NCBI GenBank assembly: GCA_036346255.1
Contig: CM070618.1
Span: 59,593,655-59,657,654 of the forward strand
DNA: 64,000 nt
Direction of reading: 5' to 3'
Source of the DNA: Ampelocalamus luodianensis
Taxonomy: Eukaryota > Streptophyta > Magnoliopsida > Poales > Poaceae
Under the pieces are notes generated by a model. It saw nothing but the letters and a program-made list of their open reading frames with translations, was not told the origin of the DNA and searched no databases. Positions 24,901-34,974 of this stretch are shown one piece after another. Numbering within the stretch: the first letter of the stretch is position 1; every line of letters begins with the position of its first letter. Made by a program: the position numbers and the translations under genes.

Positions 24901-27053
24901 ATAAATCCAATTTGTGCAAAATCAACTTTGTTAAATTCGTCTGATAGTATACTTTCATATAAAATAGGATTTGAGCATGTTCATAATTCTGTAAAATGAT
25001 TTGTATTAGATTTACAACTTAGAAAAATCATAAGTAATTATGTATAACCCCAAAATTAGTAAATCCAACTTTGCTGTTATTAGGGTGTCATAATCTACCT
25101 TCTATAAAAATTTCAGACCTTAGATCATTCTGGAAAATTTCGCCATGAACAGTGTTAATTATTAATTAGATTGTTATAAAGCTGAGAAAGAGAATTCTGT
25201 TCATATCTTTTGCATGCTTAGTTCAAATTGCATGATTCTTGTTCCTGTCACTTTATAAAATCATTCCCTAGCTGTAGTGTAAATTTTATTAGTTTTGGAT
25301 GTGTTTTCTTTGTTGGGATTTATTTGGTGTTCTTCGTTTCTTATTTGCTTATCGCCTTTTAGCGTTAGGTTCAAGACAATATTATTAATCTTGATATTGA
25401 GCCACAACAAACCATCGACTCAGACTTGACCAGAAAGCGGATGTAGCATTCATTTGATCATATTGTTCCTACTATTTTCAAATTCTAATATATTGTTTGC
25501 AAATTCTATGTATGCATTGCTATGTTGTTTTAAACTATTGTCGATAGTTGACCTACTAGATGCATTATCGTGAGGAAATGTTTATTCCTCTACCATCAAG
25601 CCTAGGTTACTTGCTGTGATTTTGGGTTCATTGGATGGACCCTTGTCACTTAGTAGTTTACGTGTCATTATGCTTAGTCATGCTTAGCTATCGGTAGAAA
25701 TGGGCGCTATCGACTGCGTCGATAACTTTGATCACACAAACTATTACTATGTGTACATTTCACCTTGTGCTTTGTCTAAATTGTAAAACTAAAACTGAAA
25801 ATGAAAACAATTTAGACTTGGGCACAATGGTAAGATGGTGTGATCTTTTGGGTGTGATTGGAATGGTGCCCGGTCAATTAAGGACCGAACTACTTGTGAG
25901 TATCTCATTATCCGAGCATTTAGTGCGTGCTAACCACACTAGAGGATATGGGACCTCTCTTAGTGAGTACTTTGGGCGTGTTAATTAATGAGTCGCGTGG
26001 TGGGTTGCATATTTGATTATATGCAACATGGACACGCTTGTAGGAGGAGAACACCCGCCGAGGCGGTGTATCTTGCTCCACGTATGGGTCCTTGTGATCC
26101 ATATTTCGCTCGGCAGATCACTAAGGATTAACCCCATACGTGCGCCTCTTGATTAGCATATTCCATCGAAAGGGTTCAGAGGACTTAGCCGTGTGCCGGC
26201 ATACCAAAGGAAGTGTGCTTAATAGCTTGGCAAAAAGGCGGTCCAAGTGTGGGTACATTGGTACACCCTGCAGGATTAAAACTATTCGAATAGCCTCGCC
26301 CTAGGTTATGGACATGCTTGGATAAGCTTTTCAAGAGTTAGACTACAACCTTTAAAAATTAAAACTTGTTGGGTGGTATGAATCGTGATTCATGTTATGT
26401 TGTGGTGACTTTTGGGAAAGTCACTTCTAGGTGGATACAGCTACTTATGCTACTCATTATTTTTAAATGCTTAAAACGGATTTTACAAACCGCTGTTCAA
26501 TCTATTACAATATTGCAAATGAAACTTGCTTTATGCGTCCAAAGAACCATATAACCACATTCCTTTGAATACAGCTTTCATGTAGCTATGTATAGGCTTG
26601 CTACTCGTAAGTCTTGCGAGTACATTTTGTACTCACCGCATTGCTTGTGTTGTGCAGAGGATGATAGTGAGTCCGATGGACCTCACTTTGTGAGTTGTGT
26701 TGTGGCGCTTCACTGGCGATTAGCTTGATGCCTGGCGGTTGCCCTGTGGTGTTATGTGGCTAACCGGTCGTCTTTTGGTTTAAGCCATCTTATGGCAACT
26801 TTTGCTTCCGCTGTTACTTATTTGGTACTTATGTCATTTGGCCGGTCGGCTGTGTTGTAATAACTTATATTATGTATGTCTTTTGGTAGACTTGTTATAT
26901 TACATTGTATGGAATTGATGCATGCTTGGATATGATGTATGTGTGTCGCTTATTCTGGGAGGCACATATTCATCGAGACGCGATTATTCGATTTGTGATA
27001 CTAGAACCAGAGGAAGGTTAAGTATTACAAGTTTAATAAACCGGGGTCTCACA
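21970..27053 (+). repeat. 5' LTR of the Tekay/Del-type element (5.08 kb)
   Basis: It starts TGTAACATCCCAATCTTGGG and ends AAACCGGGGTCTCACA, with the primer-binding site 5 bp further on. It is exceptionally long and shares blocks in inverted orientation with the solo LTR at 3304-7790 (for example gcataccaaaggaagtgtg near 26200, and attcgaatag near 26285). A GC-rich, presumably promoter-bearing middle part (about 22500-24600) contains repeated words such as gatccaacg and gcccgcgcg. Short frames inside have no recognisable domain. Confidence 0.85.
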
Positions 27054-27058
27054 GAGCT

Positions 27059-27071
27059 TGGTATCAGAGCC
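27059..27071 (+). promoter_or_regulatory. primer-binding site, tRNA-Met type
   Basis: TGGTATCAGAGCC matches the 3' end complement of plant initiator tRNA-Met. It lies 5 nt after the LTR terminus CA, as in Tekay/Del and most Copia elements. It primes minus-strand DNA synthesis. Confidence 0.9.
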
Positions 27072-27785
27072 ATACTGACCGTAGAAACCCCTAGCTTGGT
27101 CGTCCCTAGAATATTTTGAAAACTTACTTTCCAAATATCAGTGCTTTCCTGAAAATCTTAAGTAAGTTCTCAGATTTTACTCCTCACCTATCTTAGCTTG
27201 CTCATCTCACCTTGTTCTAAACTGAATTTGAAAGCTGAGTTTTCCTCTCATCTCCTTTCAAAAGATAGTTGTTAACCGAGTAAATTGGTTTTGGGTAAAC
27301 CATGAGAGTTATAAAATGAAAGTGTTGGCTGTTTTGAGAAGATTAGGAGCTGCTGGGAGCTACAAATTTCGGCCAAGAGGTGTGAAGAAGAAAATCTGGA
27401 CAGCAAGCAATAAATTTCTGGACAGCTAGCATTTAATTAGTAGGAGGTGCTGAAATGAGAGGTTAATTCCACTAAAACTTGTGGGAATAAAAGGGTAAGA
27501 AGTGATATGAGATAGCTAAGTGTCTAACCATTCTTTAGTAGATATCTCACCCTGTTCCTAGCTGTTTCGAATAGAAGTTAATGTTCTGAAATTTTCTTCC
27601 TGAAAAATTGATTACTCGTTTTTCCATACCAGCTAGTCATAATAGGAAGGTGGTTGATATCTTTATGATCTTGCTGTAATTTTATGTTGCTACTTGAGCT
27701 TTTAAAAGGTTGTTTTGTTTAGAGGTTAGTCGTCTTCTTTGTCTCCTGTTCCGGAGTTGTGTTTAACCTATTTTTGTGGAACAGG
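27072..27785 (+). other. untranslated leader of the Tekay-type element
   Basis: About 710 bp lie between primer-binding site and gag start. It is AT-rich with no conserved frame. Such a leader normally holds packaging and dimerisation signals, none of which I can point to here. Confidence 0.5.
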
Positions 27786-28852
27786 ATGACAAGAACCACC
27801 CGCAACAGTCAGCCGGCTGGTTCCGATGAGGAGCTTCCCCCTCCTCCGACCATGGCTGAGGTTCTGGCTCAGATCGAGCGGAATCGCATGGACCGACCGG
27901 ATCTTGGAGGTCATTGCGAGGAACACCTCGCTCCCGCCGCTTCGCCGAGATCGGAGGTGGTGGCCACCGCCTCGTGGTGGGCTTGCGGAGTTTCTCCGTC
28001 GCAGCCACCCACTTTCTCGATCGAGGATCCACTCGACGCGGATGATTGCTGCGTCTTGTTGAGCGAAAGCTCAATATCGCTCAGCAGGAGCGGGCACTCT
28101 TTGCATCCCATTAGCCGGAGGGTGCAAAGACTATCTTGGTGGGAGAACTTTCGCCATGCGCCGCGAGCCACGTTGTCTCGTGGGATGAGTTTCGATCCGC
28201 TTCCGTCGGGCCCACATTCCCGATGGCCCGATGAAGCTCAAGAAGAAGTTTCTTGCGCAAGCGGGCGCAAGCCGTCTCGAGTATCTTTACGAGTTTAACC
28301 ACTTGGCTCGTTATGCTCGGGAGAGGTGGCCTCGATGAGGCTAAGCGGGAGAAGTTCATGGATGGTTTGTCAGAGAGCTGCGGGACAAGCTATCTATTGT
28401 GGACTTTGCGACTTCGAGGCCTTGGTTGACAAGGCCATCGTCATGCGCACAAGCGAAGCGGGCGGGAGAGTCCCGCAAGCGCAAGTGGGAGGCCCATCGG
28501 TCCGCAGGCTAGCCTCACTGCGTCCCGTGTTGGGCCCGCACTGGCTCGTGCTTTGGCTTCACCACCGCCGAGGCCGTCGGCGCCGCTTGCTCGTCCCCGT
28601 AGGCCGCGTTTGACCACGTGCACTGCGACCCGTGGCGAGTTGCGCTCCGCAACCCACCGCGATGTTACCGCTTACCGCAACAAGAAGGGACACTATGCTG
28701 CGATTGCCCTCGAGAGGATTGGAGCAGCCCCGTCCCAATGGAGGACGCGGGAATGGTCACACACGACCGTAAGGTGATCCGAGAAGACTCGAGTGTCGGG
28801 AGTGGTCGAGTCAACCACATCTCGGCCGAGGAGGCTCGGGAGGCACCGACGT
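27786..28852 (+). pseudogene. gag of the Tekay-type element (frame-broken)
   Basis: The start ATG 27786 follows the leader. The first ~35 codons are in one frame (ending MAEVLAQIERNRMDR). The capsid region follows in shifting frames: LEVIARNTS and GLAEFLR in one, QPPTFSIEDPLDADD in another, then WWENF, a KLKKKF-type stretch, YEFNHLARYA, REKFMDGL and FEALVDKAIVM. These are the conserved blocks of the Retrotrans_gag domain in this lineage, ending before the zinc-knuckle region. The frame is lost right where the first CAG would be expected (cgcatggaccgaccgg). Upstream CAG and CTG sites (27806-27875) are intact. The gag product would form the virus-like particle. Confidence 0.75.
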
Positions 28853-28955
28853 TGTGTTGGGTACGTTTCTTGTTAGTTATCGTCTGCTGCAGTCTTGTTT
28901 GACTCTGGAGCTTCACATTCCTTTATTTCGAGATCTTTTGCTGCCCCCAGTAGGG
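28853..28955 (+). pseudogene. start of the protease of the Tekay-type element (truncated)
   Basis: After a VLGTFLV stretch, the plus strand gives a short run containing LFDSGASHSF, once frames are followed across a small change. DSG is the catalytic triad of the aspartic protease that matures retrotransposon polyproteins. The coding sequence ends within about 15 codons at the junction with minus-strand Tat-A RNase H sequence. Confidence 0.7.
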
Positions 28956-29439
28956 GAAATCAAGACGACCCCAGCCCCCGAGCCATGCAACATCAATGAA
29001 CCGTCGAAGTACATTGTCCACTCGTCGTGGTGCTCGTGCTCGGGCCCTTGGGTGGGTTCAGGTTTGTCCATTCGGCAATGAATTACGCTATTGCACGGGA
29101 CTTGATTGCTGTTCGTGGGACAAAATGGAGATCGAACGCCCCAAGCTCAACCGCCCATTTTGATATTCGTCCTGATGACTCCCTTTTTCCCAGGACTTGA
29201 CCAAGGGGATATCCAGTAGGTACAACCACTTTGTGGGCCTGAAAATAATGCCTTAGTTTCCTTGAAGCCATAAGGAGACCATAGAGCAATTTTTGTACAT
29301 GCGGGTACCTTTCTTTTGGTCCATGTAAGACTTCACTTACGTAATATATTGGTCGTTGAACATTGTCTCGTTCTACGACCAGTACACCACTAACCGTTTG
29401 TGGCGTTGCAGCCACGTAAATTAGTAATGTTTCTCCCAA
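28956..29439 (-). pseudogene. Tat-A RNase H (partial)
   Basis: Minus-strand 29439-29083 encodes the tether and start of the RNase H region in one open stretch: LLIYVAATPQTVSGVLV, RPIYYVSEVLHGPKERYP, KLLYGLLMASRKLRHYFQAH and WAVELGAFDLHFVPR. From about 29013 to 28985 a further piece (W T M Y F D G S) marks the catalytic RNase H start. The remainder is missing because of the deletion at ~28955. This enzyme would degrade the RNA strand during reverse transcription. It joins 29440-29990 upstream. Confidence 0.8.
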
Positions 29440-29985
29440 TCTTGGAGAAACTAAGATTGGGGGACTCGTAAGGTACCGTTTTAATTCTTCAAAGGCGCTG
29501 CTTGCTTCTTTAGTCCATTCGAAACTCCCATGTTTCCGGAGAAGCTTAAAGAAAGGTAGTCCTTTTTAGCCTAACCGTGCTATGAAACGACTTAACGCCG
29601 CCATACAACGGTTAACTGACTTCCTTCTTTGTGGTTGGATCGCGCATCGATCGATGGCGCGATTTTCGTTGGATTTGCTTCAATGCCTCTAGCTGAAACT
29701 AGGAACCCAAGAAGCTTTCTCGTGAAACTCCAACACACATTTCTCGGATTTAACTTAAGGTTATGACGTCTTAAGTTATTGAAAGTCTCTTGCGAGTCTA
29801 GAATATGATCCCCGGCGTTGGCGCTTTTAACGACGGATCATCAGCGTAGGCTTCAAGATTCAGACCCACGAGGGCTAAAGGTCTTTGCATCAACCTTTGG
29901 AATGTTGCACGGCATTCTTGAGACCAAATGACATTTTTACATAACGATAAGTACCATATGGGGTGATAAAGGAAGTTTTCTCTTC
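29440..29985 (-). pseudogene. Tat-A reverse transcriptase, second half (frame-broken)
   Basis: On the minus strand, directly after the ATCTT duplication, the sequence reads DEEKTSFITPYGTYRYVKM, FGLKNA, EAYADD (catalytic YxDD region altered), FIARLG, FFKLLRKHG and EELKRYLTSPPILVSPR, across several frames. These are palm and thumb blocks of a Gypsy reverse transcriptase. The first half lies at 42979-43310, split off by insertion of Tat-B. Several stops and shifts are present. Confidence 0.8.
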
Positions 29986-29990
29986 ATCTT

Positions 29991-30791
29991 TGTCGTTGTT
30001 TTAGAACCGATCTTACGTAAAGATTGTTTGATTCGGGGGGTCTCCACAATTGATCACGCAGACGAAGAAGACATGGGGATTTTTATACAGGTTCGGGCCT
30101 TCACCGGTGAGAACAACAACCCTACTCCTGTGTATCTTGTATTTGCTCTTTGGATTACAATCGAATAAGTATTTCTCTAACTGTTCTCCAAAGAAGGCTC
30201 TATTTCTTCTTTGCCCAAAAGTCTCTCCCCTCTATCTCTAACAGATACCTATTTATACTAAGCAATAGTGGACGCTGTCCTTCCAGGCTAATTAGTCGCT
30301 CATTATTATGTAATAATGAGAGTAATTACCGGAGTAGTAACCTCCCCATGCTGTCAATCGATTACGAATCGTGAGATAGTGGGAATTATCTACAATTATG
30401 TCGAGATAATCTGCGTATTTTGACCGCTAGATTCTCACACGTTAAATGGTCCAGTCAAGCGGGTGGGTCGATGAAGTCGTGAGGAACTGTAGCGGTGCCC
30501 CGATCATAGAAAAACTTACGACCGGACATACTGTAACGATTATACCATAGTCGTAGAAGAGCTTACGACTAGGTAGTAGTCGTAACGATTATACCATGGT
30601 CGTAGAAGAGCTACGACCGTGGGTAGTCGTAGGGTTATACCGTGGTCGTAGAAGAGCTTACGACCGGGGGTAGTCGTAGGACAGCCTACGACTTCGACTC
30701 GTTCTTCCTTTTGATATTTAAGGGTATGTCTTATGACGTCATATTTCTTGATTATGGAGTAAATAAATGAGGATTATTTAGATCCTCGTCA
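29991..30791 (-). repeat. 3' LTR of Tat-B
   Basis: It runs from TGTCGTTGTTTTAGAACCG to GATCCTCGTCA and aligns with 42168-42973 throughout. Most differences are at CAG/CTG (for example gcagacgaag here, gcagacagaag there; tcgattacgaatcgtgag here, tcagttaccagtcagag there). The middle carries a series of gtcgtagaagagcttacgac hairpins (30540-30690). Confidence 0.9.
30500..30700. repeat. hairpin array in the Tat-B LTR
   Basis: At least three near-copies of the 20-mer gtcgtagaagagcttacgac occur, each with 6-bp inverted arms (gtcgta/tacgac) around an 8-nt loop. They are spaced by gtagtcgta-type words. The same array is in the other LTR (about 42680-42880). Related units lie at 32240-32490, 33868-33960 and 13430-13560. 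Confidence 0.8.
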
Positions 30792-31315
30792 TCTAGCCCT
30801 GACTTCAAGTAAAAATAACTTACTTGAGTGAAGGGTCGAGACGATCCTTTGACCACTAAGGGTGCGTTAGGAAAGCGTTGAAGGAAGGACTCTTCAACCC
30901 TTGTTTCTCTCACCGTGAATATGCTTGATCGAGGTAATTGGTTTAAGGTTGTCACGACTACAAGATGTCTTACGACTTGGCCGCCGTAGCCTTAAAACCG
31001 GAAATAAGGTTTTCCGGTTGGTCTTTCACTTGACCCGAGTCAAGATGGTAATTTCACTTGAGGTGTGAAAAGGTGTCTTGGGACTTTCCATCGAGCGATA
31101 AAAGCCCGTCCGTTAGGCGATTCAAGCGGTGGCGATTGTTGGGATTACGCGACGCTTCATCTCACTGTGCGGTTATAAACGGGCCGCAGGGAAGAACTTA
31201 GGTTCTTACCTTTACCCAACGATCTATTGCTTTCTTTGTTTCTTCCGCCACGGTGACTCGTACATTTTCTTGAAGCTTTCCCAACCTTAAATCCTCTTGT
31301 TCTTGAGAGAAAAAA

Positions 31316-33994
31316 ATGGCGAGATTGTCTCCAATGGGCCGAGTCGGAGATGGACGATGCAAAAATGAATGCTTTAGTCGCCACGAGAAGATCCCCGATG
31401 GTCTTCTCGTGACTTGGATTGCGGCGAATGGGCGATTGGCCTTCGGGAGAGGTAGGCCAAATTCCGCCTTCCGTGCTTATCGTGAGTGTGGCCTTCGACA
31501 CCGCCACCTTTCCTCACGCTCGTGCTCGAGACTTCAGGTGGAATTAGTGAACCTTGGTCCTAATTCCATCACGATGTTAAGTGTATTCGTGTACTTGTGT
31601 GAGGCCTACTTAGGATTCCATGACCTCGAGCTGTTCCAAGATTATTATGGAATGGCTCGCCAAGCCGGATCGTGGTAGTCATGGTCCAAGCTCCATGACA
31701 ACAAGTCGAAGGAGTATATTCAGATGTTTACCCTGGCCGTCTGGCCGGGTTGGAAGAAGAGGTGGTTCTCTGGGAGGTTACCCAGAAGATAGCCTCGCTC
31801 GTTGGGACAAAGCCGCGGCGATCTTCTTCCCGGGACTCGACTCGATAATCTCGACCGGATTGCCCCTATATTCAAGCTATCAAAGACTTGAAGTCGGAGG
31901 GCTCACCGGTTATACGCAGAAGGACTTCATCACGCGGATTAGTCCTTAAAGACAAGGGTCCCTCCCATGTGGAGGTACTCGAGAAAGGACGACCCAACCG
32001 GGGATTACAAGGACGGTGAGTAGAAAGACTTACTCTTTTGGTTTTATCCTTGGTTAACCTCGATTTAGTCTGTTTAATCGATTATCCATATTGCGGATCT
32101 TTCGCAAAGGAGGTTGACGACGTGTCCGGCTCATCTGCGAGAAGCATCCGTCGAATATGGCGTTCTCAAATCCTCGTGGTTTTGACCACGAGGAGAAAGA
32201 AAGGCGCCTAAAGGTAATCAAACGATCGCCTTTAGGTGTTTTATTGTCGTAGAATAGTATACGACTAGCGATTTGTCGCAAAAACTTACGATCGGTAACG
32301 ATCGTGAGAAAACTTACGAACGGGATGTAATCGTAGAATAACTTACGATTAGACAATGTCGAGAAAACTTACGACTTAACGTAATCGTAGAATGACTTAC
32401 GATTAGATAATGTCGTAGAAAACTTACGACTTAACGTGATCGTAGAATGACTTACGATTAGATAATGTCGTAGAAATACTTATAATTTTGAGTGATCATA
32501 CGCACCACTTTTCTCCTTCTTCAACAGTAAAGTTGGCATGGAGAACCGCCGAGACGACGAGGAAGTCGAGTGGTGGTTGTAGGGCGACACGCAGACGAGT
32601 CGTGAAGTCCCCTCCATCTAAGAAGCGCCGACCGCAAAAGTCGACGACAAGGGGGTTCGAGTTCTGCTCCTCCCGCTCCTTTTGCTAAGTTTGCCGCAGA
32701 GATATAGTCACAAGAAAGAGAGAGCGTAAGAAGAGGTCATTGCCCTTAAGCGCAAGGTCCCCAAAGTTAAGGTACCTTTCTATTACGATGACAAGTCCTT
32801 CGTTTACGCTTCTCGCGGCTTTGTAAGACAACTAGAAAAGGAGAACGGAAGGAGTTCATGTCTTTAATGAAGGAAATCTAACCGCTCCGTGGAATCGCCG
32901 AGGAAGCGAGATTCACCGGAAGTCGGGAGGAGATGACTCTGTTGCCTCGAGTGCATCTCAACCAATGGTGGTTGAGAAGAAGTCGAAGAAATCTTCCGTT
33001 GGGAAGGTTGCTCCCAAATTTGAGTTAGGTCCAAATATACGGTATGTAAAACAAAACACATAAGTGTAATGACTACTTACTATTTTATTTGTTGACTCAT
33101 TGTTGTGCTTTGCGATTCTCGGCCTGCCTTCAGCCCTGTGGAACTCTCATGAGGATCCGTTATCACCCTTCAACCGGAAGAAGTGCGACAACGACGATGG
33201 GTCAAGATCTAGCTCTCGTCCTGCTGCGAAGAGGCCGCGATTCTGTCAAGTCGCACGAAGGCCTATGATGTTGAAGTCGCTCGACATCCGGAGATGTCGT
33301 GAGACTGTCATGGAGGCCACAAGCCTCGAGGAGGCACGAGAGGCGACGGCGGCGAGGCGCCGACCGCCGTCTTGGCAAGGAGGTCGTTGAGGATGTTCCT
33401 CCGGCCTCGGTGGAGTTCACGCCCGCAGTCGGAGGAAGAGGAGTATTTCAACTTTTGCTCGACTTCTTTGGCCCCGACTCCATCGTAGGATCTTTCCGCC
33501 TACGCTCCGCGATTGCGTTCCCCACCCAGCAGCATTGTCAATTGCGAGACGTATTTGACAATGAGCGACTTGAAGGGTATGGTGGAGCGAGTGTAGGAGA
33601 TGGATGAGTGAAGGATCCATCACGAATAGTCTCCATGTTTGCTCGGTCAAACATGAGCGTAAGTATTTATCGATACTCACTTAGGTTTTATCTCTTTATC
33701 TTATCATTTCTCTCTTTTTGAGAGCCGTGAGTAAGTCGCTCACGATTTGCGTAGTACAATCGGCAACTTGTCAAGCTTCGACAAGAAAAGGCAACACTCT
33801 GTGAACAAGCAGAGGTGGTGAGTGACACTCGTAACCGCTTGTCGAGAAAAGCTATTTGACTTATACTAGTCGTAGAAAAACTTACGACTAGGGGTGGTCG
33901 TAGAATAACTTATTTACTACCCATTGGTCATAGAAATGCTTATGACCACTTGTTTTCATGTTTGCTCTTTTATCTTTGCAGGTTTAAGAGCGAC
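31316..33994 (+). pseudogene. Tat-B antisense extra gene, Transposase_28-like, multi-exon, 3' end lost
   Basis: It starts at ATG 31316 and runs opposite to gag-pol. Blocks of the Transposase_28 family are visible: LVNLGPNSITMLSVFVYLCE then AYLGF at about 31540-31620, then LFQDYYGMARQAGSW, and on the next frame a WPGWKKRWF block near 31735-31765. Candidate introns have GT...AG ends near 32018-32525 (containing a hairpin array), 33042-33133 and 33660-33980. The last acceptor TTTGCAG ends at 33981, and the Copia element begins a few bases later, so the end is missing. The exons are disturbed by frame changes concentrated where CAG/CTG is absent. The relation to the gene at 16906-19736 rests on shared position, orientation and motifs. 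I cannot assign a function. Confidence 0.65.
32240..32490. repeat. hairpin array in a presumed intron of the Tat-B antisense gene
   Basis: Five or more units of the type cgtagaa...acttacga occur in tandem with ~30-nt spacing (aacttacgattagataatgt and variants). They are related to the LTR hairpins but have a gattag/gacttaacg spacer of their own. Confidence 0.7.
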
Positions 33995-34013
33995 GAAAAG
34001 ACCTTGGCTGATT

Positions 34014-34957
34014 CGCTCGACTGGTTGCGAAGGGTTTCAAACAAATTCAAGGTGTTGATTATGATGAAACCTTCTCTCCTGTCGCTATGCTTAAGTCTAT
34101 CCGGATCATTCTAGCTGTTGTTTGCATATTTCGATTAAGCCAAGGCATGTACATTGACAAGGTGTTGAAACGTTCAACTTGCAAGATTCCAAAAGGGGTT
34201 TCTTGCCCATGTCACATGGTATTAATCTTAGCAAGACTCGCGTGCCCTTCGACCAATCGATGAGCAAGACAAAATGAGTAGAATTCCATATGCTTGGCTA
34301 TAGGATCTATCATGTATGCTATCTTTGTGCACACGACTCAGATGTGTCGTATGCTCTAAGTGTTCTGAGCGGATATCGATCAGATCCAGTGAATGTCATC
34401 GGATAGCGATCAAGAATATCCTAAGTACTTAAGAAGGACTAAGGATGCATTCCTTGTATATGGTGGTGAGGAAGAGTCTGGTCGTAAATGGTTACACCGA
34501 TGCTAGTTTCCAAACCGACAAGGATGATTTCAGATCGCAATCGTGGTTTGTGTTTTGTTTAAATGGAGGAGCAATAAGTCGGAAAAGTTCCAAGCGAGGA
34601 GCGGTTGTCGATTCCACGACGAGGTCGAATACATTGCGGCCGAAGTGCGAAAGAGGCCAGTATGGATTAAAAGTTCATTAGTGAGTGGGTGTGGTTTCGA
34701 GTGCTTCTGTCCAATGGATCTCTATTGTGATAATAGTGGAGCCATTGCACAAGCTAAGGAGCCTAGATCGCATCAAAAGTCCAAGCACATACTTCGCGAT
34801 ACCACATTATTCGTGAGATCGTTGAGAGAGGTGATGTGAAAATATGCAAAGTGCACACGCATTTGAATATTGCTGATCCGTTGACAAAGCCTCTCCGCAA
34901 CCTAAGCATGAGCGCACACAAGAGCTATGGGGAATTCGATACCATATCGATTGACTC
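34014..34957 (+). pseudogene. Copia reverse transcriptase/RNase H (frame-broken)
   Basis: In shifting plus frames one reads ARLVAKGFKQIQGVDYDETF, SPVAMLKSIRI, FLPMSHGINLSKTR, DVSYALS, RRTKDAFLVYGGEEE, NGYTDASFQTD, EYIAAE, PMDLYCDNSGAIAQAKEPRS, HQKSKHI, KVHTHLNIADPLTKPL. These are the C-terminal reverse transcriptase and RNase H blocks of a Copia polyprotein in correct order. TDAS and DNSGA hold catalytic aspartates of RNase H. At least five frame changes are present, so this copy makes no protein. Confidence 0.85.
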
Positions 34958-34961
34958 TAGT

Positions 34962-34974
34962 GCGAGTGGGAGAT
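34962..34974 (+). promoter_or_regulatory. polypurine tract of the Copia element
   Basis: The purine-rich tract (gagtgggagat) lies immediately before the LTR start TGTTGG at 34975, the priming site for plus-strand DNA. Confidence 0.7.

Larger units (their letters stand above)
21970..28955 (+). mobile_element. Tekay/Del-type Ty3/Gypsy element, 3' part missing
   Basis: A 5,084-bp LTR is followed after five bases by a tRNA-Met-type primer-binding site, then a gag gene and the first part of the protease. After about 28955 the sequence is minus-strand Tat-A RNase H. Reverse transcriptase, integrase, chromodomain and the 3' LTR are absent. On the far side the interrupted Tat-A sequence is integrase linker, so part of Tat-A is missing too. 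The simplest explanation is one deletion that removed the right part of this element plus adjacent Tat-A DNA. The bases before the LTR are ATCCA. No second copy remains to confirm a target duplication. Confidence 0.8.

Noticed and set aside
27763..28359. Minus-strand frames of 82-103 codons
   Set aside because: Shadows of the Tekay-type gag on the plus strand, where conserved gag blocks are readable.
30540..33960. Hairpin repeats considered as a CRISPR-like array
   Set aside because: The window is a plant nuclear sequence. Spacers are not unique and sizes vary. The repeats lie within LTRs and a presumed intron.
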